In this document: positions 1-5,842 of the stretch, in pieces | Position numbering within the stretch: position 1 is the first letter of the stretch | How the letters are laid out: each line of letters opens with the position of its first letter | Source of the DNA: Dehalococcoidia bacterium | GTDB lineage: Bacteria > Chloroflexota > Dehalococcoidia > GIF9 > AB-539-J10 | Assembly: GCA_023128875.1 (NCBI GenBank) | Contig: JAGMDB010000076.1 | Span: forward strand, 1-6,440 | Length of the DNA stretch: 6,440 nucleotides | Reading direction: 5' to 3' | Program-made: the position numbers and the translations under genes | The notes under the pieces: model-generated | The model's input: the letters and a program-made list of their open reading frames with translations, nothing else | What the model was told of the DNA's origin: nothing | Database searches by the model: none

Positions 1-1
1 T

Positions 2-847
2 ATGAGGGAAATCAACGTTGGCGATGTTACTAAAACAGTAGCTCATCTATTTGAGCACTCCTGTCATTATCTTACTGATGATGTGTTAGCTGCACTCAAA
101 CAAGCGCGGGAGAAGGAGAAATCTCCAGTAGCCCGCGATGTGCTGGGTAATATGCTGGAGGATGTGGAAATAGCTGGCAAAGAACAAATTCCCCTGTGCC
201 AGGATACCGGGCTTTCCGTAGTCTGGCTAGAGCTGGGGCAGGAAGTTCGCCTAACTGGTGGCGATCTATATACAGCAATCAATGAAGGAGTGCGCCGGGG
301 ATATGATGAAGGTTACTTGCGCAAATCTGCAGTGCGCCAGCCCTTTTCCGCCAGGGTTAATACCAAGGACAATACACCAGCGGATATCTGGACTGACATA
401 GTTCCAGGGGACAAACTAAAAATAATTGTAATGCCGAAAGGAGGCGGTTCTGAGAATATGAGCCGCCTAACGGTACTGACTCCAGCACTGGGACGTCAGG
501 GAATCATAGATTATGTAGTGAATCGTGTGGACGAATCTGGCAGTAACCCCTGCCCCCCGGTTATCGTTGGTGTGGGGATAGGGGGGACAACGGAGAAGAC
601 TATGATGTTAGCCAAAAAGGCATTGCTGCGGGAAGTGGGCAAGCCAAACTCAGATGAGGAAGTAGCCGAACTAGAAAGGGAGATTTTGCATCGCGTTAAC
701 AATCTGGGAATCGGAGCGATGGGGTACGGTGGGACAATCACTGCCCTGGCAGTTCACGTCGAAGCATTTCCTTGTCACATTGCCAGCCTACCAGTGGCTG
801 TTTGTTTGATGTGCTGGTGTGATCGCAAGGGGGAGGCAACTCTATAG
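2..847 (+). CDS. Class I fumarate hydratase (fumarase/tartrate dehydratase type), alpha subunit
   Basis: This is the N-terminal-type subunit of a two-subunit, oxygen-labile [4Fe-4S] hydratase that interconverts malate and fumarate or a close analogue in the cytoplasm. At 281 residues it has the usual length for the family. Visible landmarks are CQDTG (Cys66, with the family's substrate-site Asp68), the glycine-rich PKGGGSENMS (145-154), SNPCPPVIVGVGIGG (Cys184) and HIASLPVAV (259-267) followed by Cys271. Cys66, Cys184 and Cys271 are the expected cluster ligands. The start at base 2 fits the family N-terminus (MREI...), but its ribosome binding site lies outside the window. The C-terminal tail is odd: CWCDRK (271-276) replaces what I remember as CHAARH in relatives, and Cys258, Cys268 and Cys273 are extra. 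The matching beta subunit is the last gene of the cluster (5007-5576). The family call is firm, but the substrate could be tartrate or a substituted fumarate. Confidence 0.93.
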   Translation: MREINVGDVTKTVAHLFEHSCHYLTDDVLAALKQAREKEKSPVARDVLGNMLEDVEIAGKEQIPLCQDTGLSVVWLELGQEVRLTGGDLYTAINEGVRRGYDEGYLRKSAVRQPFSARVNTKDNTPADIWTDIVPGDKLKIIVMPKGGGSENMSRLTVLTPALGRQGIIDYVVNRVDESGSNPCPPVIVGVGIGGTTEKTMMLAKKALLREVGKPNSDEEVAELEREILHRVNNLGIGAMGYGGTITALAVHVEAFPCHIASLPVAVCLMCWCDRKGEATL

Positions 848-859
848 AAGGAGACAAAG

Positions 860-1582
860 ATGGCCGAAACTAAAATTGAGGAGAAAGCTGAGAAGAAAAT
901 AAGAATGCTTAATATTTACATTATGGGCAAACATTATGAGGCTCCTGAGGGGCTCACTATCCAGACAGCGTTGGAGCATTGTGGCTATAACATTGTTAGA
1001 GGGTGTGGTTGCCGCGCCGGGTTTTGTGGTGCCTGTGCCACGATTTATAGCTTTACGCATGATCCGACAATAAGTTACGCCCTTGCTTGCCAGAAAGAAA
1101 TTGAGCAAAACATGGTGATATTGCAAATGCCGTTCTTTCCCTCAACTGAGGCTCTTTACAATTTGGAGGATTTAGAGCCGAAGGAGGGTGAAAACAAATT
1201 ATTGGAGCTCTATCCTGACCTTCTCACCTGTTTCGGCTGTAATAATTGCACTAAAACCTGCCCGCAGGATCTCTTGGTGATGGATTTTGTATCTGATGCC
1301 TTAAGAGGCGATTATGAGAAAGTGCATGAGAAATCCTTCGATTGTGTGCTGTGTGGCCTGTGTGCTGCCAGGTGCCCCCAGGGAATACAGCCGTATAACA
1401 TAGCCTTGGCGGCTCGCAGGCTGAGAGGCTCCTACCTCACCCCGGTGCCTCAGCATAACCTGGATAGAGTAAAAGAGATAGAGGAAGGGAAATTTGATGC
1501 TGAGCTTGAGGCATTAAAGAAATCGGACGGGGCTGAGCTGCGCCGCAGATATGCAGAGCGTGAGATAGAGCCGGCTTTGTGA
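860..1582 (+). CDS. Succinate dehydrogenase/fumarate reductase-like iron-sulfur subunit (2Fe-2S + 2x 4Fe-4S)
   Basis: This 240-residue cytoplasmic electron-transfer subunit probably feeds or drains the flavoprotein encoded next. Residues about 16-92 form a plant-type ferredoxin domain with Cys51-x4-Cys56-x2-Cys59 and Cys77 for a [2Fe-2S] centre. Residues about 118-185 hold two full C-x2-C-x2-C-x3-CP motifs (Cys124/127/130/134 and Cys162/165/168/172). True SdhB/FrdB proteins have a [3Fe-4S] centre beside the quinone site; here the second motif has all four Cys, so two [4Fe-4S] clusters are expected, as in HdrC or TfrB-like proteins. The CCG domains of full-length TfrB are absent. The C-terminal 50 residues are highly charged, and there is no signal peptide or membrane segment. 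The start is set by AAGGAG at 848-853, six bases before the ATG and 12 bp after the upstream stop. Confidence 0.9.
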   Translation: MAETKIEEKAEKKIRMLNIYIMGKHYEAPEGLTIQTALEHCGYNIVRGCGCRAGFCGACATIYSFTHDPTISYALACQKEIEQNMVILQMPFFPSTEALYNLEDLEPKEGENKLLELYPDLLTCFGCNNCTKTCPQDLLVMDFVSDALRGDYEKVHEKSFDCVLCGLCAARCPQGIQPYNIALAARRLRGSYLTPVPQHNLDRVKEIEEGKFDAELEALKKSDGAELRRRYAEREIEPAL

Positions 1583-1608
1583 AGGCTTTTTGAAAGGAGG
1601 TCGTCAAT

Positions 1609-3306
1609 ATGGCATACCCTGCTTCTATGGAGGAGAGCAAAAGGAAAGTAGAGGAAACCAGGCCACGTAGATTAGAAAAGGGGCCATGTGCGCGTATTCC
1701 TGAAGCTGAAAGGGAAGAACTGGTAAGTAAATTTCATCCCGACTATCGGAAGGAGCAATTTCGCGAGCTAAGATTAGGGCCAAACAAGGGTCGCCCGGCA
1801 CCTTTGGAGATAGCCGATGTATTGGAAGGCAATAGCCGTATTGACCCTGATAAAGTTGATATCGAGAACATTGACTATGAGGTTGATGTTTTGGTAATTG
1901 GATGTGGAGGAGCTGGCGGGTCAGCAGCGCTTTTAGCCGAGGAGAATGGCGCTAGCGTTCTAATAGCATCAAAGCTGCGCCTGGGAGACGCCAACACTAT
2001 AGGGGCTCAAGCAGGAACGCAAGGATGTGATAGAGCTAATGATTCTCCTATCATGCATTACCTGGATATAGTAGGCGGAGGGCATTTCACCAACAACCCT
2101 GAATTGGCGGAAGCATTGGCGAAAGATTCTCCCGATGTGATTAGGTGGTTGGAATCACTGGGAGTCAATTGGGATAAAGAGCCTGACAATTCATATCATG
2201 AGCTATCTGGTGGGGGTGCAAGCAGGAGAAGGATGCATTCGTGTCGAGATTACACCGGGCTTGAGGAAATGAGGGTTATCAGGGATGAAATCCGACAGAG
2301 GAATTGGCATGGGAAGAAGATAGATTGGCTGGAATTCGAACCAGCTATAGAGCTGCTGATGGATGGCAAGGGGCAGGTGGCTGGAGCGATATTAATGAAC
2401 TTGGAAACTAAAAGAATGACCATAGTGCGAGCCAAGGCAGTAATCATGGCCACTGGTGGTCTGGGACGTACACATATTCAAGGATTCCCCACAACCAATC
2501 ATTATGGTGCTACTGCCGATGGCTTGGTGCTGGCTTACCGAGTGGGTTGTCGCCTTGTTGATATAGACACCATGCAATACCATCCCACAGGTGCAGCATT
2601 CCCTCCCCAGGTTCTGGGCCTCCTGGTTACGGAGAAAGTGAGAACTTTGGGGGCAGAGATAGTCAATTGTGATGGAGAGCAGTTTGTTCATCCTTTGGAA
2701 GCAAGAGATACAGAAGCCTCGGCAGAGATTCGAGAATGCAAAGAGCGCGGCAAGGGAGTTGCTACGCCAACAGGAGAACTTGGTTGCTGGCTGGATTCGC
2801 CCATGATTGAAATCAAACGTGGTGAGGGAACTATCCGGAGAGAATTGCCAGCAATGGTACGCCAATTTAGCCGTTTCAATATAGACATAACTAAGGAGCC
2901 GATACTGGTCTATCCCACTCTTCATTACCAAAACGGGGGGATTATGATTGAAGCTGATGCCTCCACTCCAGTACCAGGATTGTTTGCCGCTGGTGAGTGT
3001 GAGGGGGGGGTACATGGCAGGAACCGTCTTATTGGTAATTCAACACTGGACCTGTTTGTCTTTGGGAGGAGAGCGGGCAGAGCGGCGGCTAAGTGGGTTA
3101 AGGAGGTAAAGCTGGGCAAACTTACTTTAGAGCATGTACGTAAATGGCAGCGAGAGCTTAAGGAAGCAGGTTTAGAATCAATGCCTGTTTCCCCTATGCT
3201 CTTACCTAATTATGCTAATCAAGAGAAACCCGTACCTGGTTTTCAGCCGCTTGGCCAGATAAGTGGTTACACTCCTTTTGGCGATAGAGCTGTGCGCTGG
3301 ATTTAA
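1609..3306 (+). CDS. Fumarate reductase/succinate dehydrogenase-like flavoprotein subunit
   Basis: This 565-residue FAD enzyme of the SdhA/FrdA/L-aspartate oxidase superfamily is predicted to interconvert fumarate (or an analogue) and succinate. A charged N-terminal extension of about 90 residues precedes the Rossmann FAD motif (VLVIGCGGAGG, 94-104). Fumarate reductase active-site elements are present: QYHPT (His325), Glu342/Arg345 of the proton relay, ARDTEAS with the presumed acid catalyst Arg366, LHYQNGG (His439) and GGVHGRNRL (Arg473). The covalent-flavin His of SdhA/FrdA corresponds to Asn129 in GDANTIGAQAG, so the FAD is probably non-covalent. AAAGGAGG at 1593-1600 sets the start, eight bases before the ATG. 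No Tat signal, haem motif or membrane helix is seen, and no anchor subunit is nearby, which suggests a soluble complex with the preceding Fe-S protein. An eight-G run lies inside the GGVHG motif (3003-3010). The substrate could be a substituted fumarate. Confidence 0.9.
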   Translation: MAYPASMEESKRKVEETRPRRLEKGPCARIPEAEREELVSKFHPDYRKEQFRELRLGPNKGRPAPLEIADVLEGNSRIDPDKVDIENIDYEVDVLVIGCGGAGGSAALLAEENGASVLIASKLRLGDANTIGAQAGTQGCDRANDSPIMHYLDIVGGGHFTNNPELAEALAKDSPDVIRWLESLGVNWDKEPDNSYHELSGGGASRRRMHSCRDYTGLEEMRVIRDEIRQRNWHGKKIDWLEFEPAIELLMDGKGQVAGAILMNLETKRMTIVRAKAVIMATGGLGRTHIQGFPTTNHYGATADGLVLAYRVGCRLVDIDTMQYHPTGAAFPPQVLGLLVTEKVRTLGAEIVNCDGEQFVHPLEARDTEASAEIRECKERGKGVATPTGELGCWLDSPMIEIKRGEGTIRRELPAMVRQFSRFNIDITKEPILVYPTLHYQNGGIMIEADASTPVPGLFAAGECEGGVHGRNRLIGNSTLDLFVFGRRAGRAAAKWVKEVKLGKLTLEHVRKWQRELKEAGLESMPVSPMLLPNYANQEKPVPGFQPLGQISGYTPFGDRAVRWI

Positions 3307-3318
3307 AAGGAGGACAAT

Positions 3319-3765
3319 ATGCCACTGCGTGAGCAAAGAGATGTTGAAGAAATTGAGAGGGTTCTAAATCACGTATTAAACACGGCTTCTCCACCGGTAG
3401 CCAGATGTCGTCTCCTCTCTACTGGGTTTAACCCGGGGCATGCTCTAAATATAACTGAGGATATCAGTGGGCACAAAGAGTGCATAGGCTGCGGCAATTG
3501 CGTGGATGCCTGTCCTTTTTTGTTTCGTGAGCCTTCGCGGCGTGAAAAAACGGAACAGCGAACATCTATGGCTTTGGAAAGTATAGTAGGCGCAGACTGT
3601 GACTTATGTGACGCATGTGTTTTGGCTTGTCCTCAGGTGGATACTACTATCAAGAATTACGTTGTTCAACACCGTATGATAGAAGTCATGTCTAGGCTGG
3701 AGCAAAGGATAGGAGACGAAGACGAACCCGATTTAGATTTATTTACTGAAGAGGCGATAGGTTAG
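3319..3765 (+). CDS. 2x[4Fe-4S] ferredoxin-domain protein
   Basis: A 148-residue electron carrier or small complex subunit. It has two perfect C-x2-C-x2-C-x3-CP motifs: Cys55/58/61/65 (ECIGCGNCVDACP) and Cys94/97/100/104 (CDLCDACVLACP). They are separated by a polar loop of about 28 residues, longer than in small clostridial ferredoxins. An N-terminal region of about 50 residues and an acidic C-terminus (EDEPDLDLFTEEA) flank the cluster core, which suggests a dedicated partner protein rather than a general ferredoxin. It starts 12 bp after the flavoprotein stop; the ribosome site AAAAGGAGG (3305-3313) overlaps that stop codon, so translational coupling is likely. By position it probably links the flavoprotein/Fe-S pair to a cellular donor or to the downstream acyl-CoA dehydrogenase homologue. 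The partner is inferred from context only. Confidence 0.88.
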   Translation: MPLREQRDVEEIERVLNHVLNTASPPVARCRLLSTGFNPGHALNITEDISGHKECIGCGNCVDACPFLFREPSRREKTEQRTSMALESIVGADCDLCDACVLACPQVDTTIKNYVVQHRMIEVMSRLEQRIGDEDEPDLDLFTEEAIG

Positions 3766-3817
3766 TGAGGTTGACTACAGGCCGAAAATGAAGCAATCAT
3801 AAGGGGGAGGGTATTGA

Positions 3818-4990
3818 ATGGATTTTGACATACCAGAAGAGTTGAGAATGGTTCAAAGTATGGTGAGGGATTTTGTCACTGAGCAATTGAAGCCGTTGGA
3901 AAGGATTGTTTTGGGGCGAGCTGCAGATTTGAGCGATACCCAGATGTGCCTCCCGTTGGAGAAGGAGCAAGAGTTAATGGGAATGGCAAAAGAAATGGGT
4001 TTATGGGGGGTAAATGTTCCTGAGGAGCTCGGCGGCGTGGGCCTGAGCATTCTAGGAAATTGCCTGGTTGAGGAGGAGCTGGCTCAGGCAGTCGTTCCTT
4101 TCGGTTTTGGTGATGTCACGCCGATACTTTTTGATTGCAATGAAAGGCAAAGGGAAGCTTACTTTTCACCGGTGCTCAATAGGGAGAAATATGCCTACCT
4201 GGCATTGATGGAGCCTGACAAAGAGGGTTTTGAAGGCATGGAGATGAAAGCGGAGAAAATGAACGGTGGCTATGTTCTTAATGGTAAGAAGCTATCTCTT
4301 TCCAGAGCTGGTGAAGACTATTTCGCTGCGGTTTTCGCCGTTACTGATTCTGAGAAGGGGCCGAGAGAGGGCATGACTTGCTTCTTGGTGGACAAAGGTA
4401 CTTCTGGTTTTACGGTGAGTGGAGCTGAAGCTATAACAGGATGGGAGGCAAGGGAAAGAAGGCCTATGTCTTTGGTTTTTGACCAATGTCAGGTGGCGGC
4501 AGGAAATGTGTTGGGCGAAGAGGGGAAAGCTTTACATTTAGGTAATAAGTGGCTTCCCTCAAGGCGGATTGTTAGAAGCGCCAGGTGTGTGGGAGCAGCT
4601 CAGAGAATACTGGATGAGTCAACTATAGAGGCTCAAACATGGACATCATTTGGGCAGTTTATTTCGGGACGGTCTAGTGTGCAGGCGGCATTAGCTGATA
4701 TAGCTACAAATATTCACGCTGCCAGGCTTATGGTTTACGAAACTGCCTGGAAAGCAGATCAAGGAGAATCAATACGACGTGAAGCTGCAATGCTGAAGCT
4801 ATTTGTTACACAAATGATTCATTTCGTTGCTGATAATGCTGCTCACATTTTTAGTGCTCCATCATATGTTGGAGGGTTGCCTATGGAAAGATTCTGTCGT
4901 AATGCTCTGACAATGAGTTCTACGGAATTTGCATTGCAACTTCAGAGAAATATTATTGCCCGCGATATACTGAAGGGCTTGAAAGTCTAA
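3818..4990 (+). CDS. Divergent acyl-CoA dehydrogenase family protein
   Basis: At 390 residues it has the standard length of this family, whose members oxidise acyl-CoA to 2-enoyl-CoA with FAD. The N-terminal helical domain (about 1-120), the middle beta domain (about 125-235) and the C-terminal helical domain (about 245-390) are recognisable through MGLWGVNVPEELGGVGLS, LALMEPD, NGKKLSL, LVFDQCQV and PMERFCRNA. Glu370 lies exactly where the catalytic base of medium-chain enzymes (YEGT...QR) falls: fifteen residues after the conserved Pro355 and seven before Arg377. The usual Gly-Thr after it is Phe-Ala here. Other signatures are degraded. The T/S-E-P-x-x-G-S-D loop reads MEPDKEGFE, the RxxFG arginine that contacts FAD is Trp275, and the GGxG near the C-terminus reads SAPS (346-349). 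It may be a heteromeric partner, have altered substrate or cofactor handling, or be inactive as a dehydrogenase. The start is set by GGGGGAGG (3803-3810), after the longest gap in the cluster (52 bp). Confidence 0.85.
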   Translation: MDFDIPEELRMVQSMVRDFVTEQLKPLERIVLGRAADLSDTQMCLPLEKEQELMGMAKEMGLWGVNVPEELGGVGLSILGNCLVEEELAQAVVPFGFGDVTPILFDCNERQREAYFSPVLNREKYAYLALMEPDKEGFEGMEMKAEKMNGGYVLNGKKLSLSRAGEDYFAAVFAVTDSEKGPREGMTCFLVDKGTSGFTVSGAEAITGWEARERRPMSLVFDQCQVAAGNVLGEEGKALHLGNKWLPSRRIVRSARCVGAAQRILDESTIEAQTWTSFGQFISGRSSVQAALADIATNIHAARLMVYETAWKADQGESIRREAAMLKLFVTQMIHFVADNAAHIFSAPSYVGGLPMERFCRNALTMSSTEFALQLQRNIIARDILKGLKV

Positions 4991-5006
4991 ACGAAGGAGG
5001 ATAGTT

Positions 5007-5576
5007 ATGGCCGAAGCTAAGAGAATTACACTTCCGTTAAGTGATGAGATCTTGAAGGATCTCAGGTCAGGGGATAACCTTTTGCTCACTGGCGTTATAT
5101 ATCAGTTCCGCGATGCTGCTCATAAGAGAATAGTGGAAGCACTGGATCAAGGTAAACCTCTACCGATAGACATAAAAGAGGCGGCAGTATTTTACATGGG
5201 CCCTTCACCAGCCAGGCCGGGCAGGGCGATTGGTTCTGCAGGCCCGACCACTAGCGGTCGTATGGATAGTTACTCACCCCGACTGATGGCTGAGGGGCTT
5301 AGGGTGATGATTGGTAAGGGTTTGCGTTCGCAGGCTGTGAAGGATGCTATAGCAAAGTATAATGGAGTATATTTGGGGGCTATAGGTGGTGCTGGAGCCC
5401 TTATTGCTAAGAGCATAGAGAAGGCAGATGTGGTAGCCTATGAGGACCTTGGGGCCGAGGCCATTCGCCGCTTAGAGGTGGAGGATTTCCCAGTCACAGT
5501 GGTAAACGATAGCCACGGCGGTGACCTCTACGAAGAGGGAAAGGCTAAGTATCGGGTCACATCTTCAACGAAGTAG
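5007..5576 (+). CDS. Class I fumarate hydratase (fumarase/tartrate dehydratase type), beta subunit
   Basis: This is the 189-residue C-terminal-type subunit of the class I hydratase, the partner of the alpha subunit encoded at 2-847. It contributes substrate-binding residues to the active site completed by alpha's [4Fe-4S] cluster. Family landmarks are LTGVIYQFRDAAHKR (27-41), the AVFYMGP segment (60-66), GPTTSGRMD (79-87, with the Thr-Thr-Ser-x-Arg substrate motif), MIGKG (101-105), AIGGAGALIA (125-134), YEDLGAEAIRRLEVEDFP (145-162) and a final VVNDSHGGDLYE. Length and motif order are complete. The family's usual IYTARD is IYQFRD here, a small change in an active-site loop. AAGGAGG (4994-5000) sits six bases before the ATG, 16 bp after the acyl-CoA dehydrogenase-like gene. 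Placing beta four genes away from alpha is unusual, because they are normally adjacent or fused. The function call is firm; the exact substrate is not. Confidence 0.92.
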   Translation: MAEAKRITLPLSDEILKDLRSGDNLLLTGVIYQFRDAAHKRIVEALDQGKPLPIDIKEAAVFYMGPSPARPGRAIGSAGPTTSGRMDSYSPRLMAEGLRVMIGKGLRSQAVKDAIAKYNGVYLGAIGGAGALIAKSIEKADVVAYEDLGAEAIRRLEVEDFPVTVVNDSHGGDLYEEGKAKYRVTSSTK

Positions 5577-5623
5577 CCTTCAAAAGGCATATCGCCCTAA
5601 TTGATATTTGCCTGCACTCAGGC
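5576..5623 (+). repeat. Interleaved short inverted repeats at the 3' end of the operon
   Basis: Four alternating GCCT/AGGC segments begin in the stop codon of the hydratase beta gene. GCCTT (5576-5580) can pair with AAGGC (5584-5588). GCCTG (5610-5614) can pair with CAGGC (5619-5623). Alternatively, AGGCATATC (5585-5593) pairs with GATAT-tt-GCCT (5603-5613), a nine-base-pair stem with a two-base bulge that excludes the other two. No T-tract follows, so this is not a standard intrinsic terminator. It may be a transcript-end or processing structure, or chance. Confidence 0.35.
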
Positions 5624-5703
5624 TAGGATTCTGCTCTGAGCAAGTTTACTGCCTATTTTCGTAACTGGGCTGGTAAGTAACTCGCTCTGAGAAATACAAT
5701 GCC

Positions 5704-5733
5704 TTGATTATGTCCCACCCCAGCTTCTATAAT
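5704..5733 (+). promoter_or_regulatory. Candidate sigma70-like promoter for the AOR gene
   Basis: A perfect TATAAT -10 hexamer (5728-5733) lies 18 bp downstream of TTGATT (5704-5709), which matches four of six bases of the -35 consensus. Transcription would start near 5740, giving a leader of about 100 bases before the ATG at 5843. It sits in the only sizeable non-coding gap of the window, where the AOR gene would need its own promoter if it is not read through from the upstream operon. The call rests on pattern matching only and assumes a bacterial host. Confidence 0.45.
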
Positions 5734-5842
5734 GACCCATTAACAGGTTGAACAAGTTGTGCCGAAGCTACTAACGACACATTAATTCTATTTCTGCGTA
5801 AGCGTAATGTAAGCTATTCACGACAGCAAGAGGAGGCAAGAA

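Noticed and set aside
560..590. Possible G-quadruplex in the G-rich stretch of the hydratase alpha gene
   Set aside because: There are only two runs of three or more G close together, and they encode the conserved glycine-rich GVGIGGT segment, which explains them.
842..1126. 94-residue minus-strand frame over the start of the Fe-S subunit gene
   Set aside because: It overlaps the conserved 2Fe-2S domain coding sequence and has no family features.
2392..3015. 207-residue open frame on the minus strand inside the flavoprotein gene
   Set aside because: It lies wholly within a clearly conserved enzyme gene on the other strand, has no recognisable domain and no convincing ribosome site, and its composition looks like an antisense shadow.
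860..3765. Membrane-bound succinate dehydrogenase (complex II) operon
   Set aside because: No cytochrome b or anchor subunit is present, the third Fe-S motif is Cys-complete rather than [3Fe-4S]-like, and the covalent-FAD His is absent.
3771..3800. Internal promoter candidate TTGACT-18 bp-AATCAT in the 52-bp gap before the acyl-CoA dehydrogenase-like gene
   Set aside because: The -10 match is weak, and transcription would begin inside the ribosome binding site (3803-3810), leaving an unusable leader. Read-through of the operon explains expression better.
5576..5588. Intrinsic terminator at the end of the hydratase beta gene
   Set aside because: The GCCTT/AAGGC stem is only five base pairs with a three-base loop and is not followed by a T-tract.
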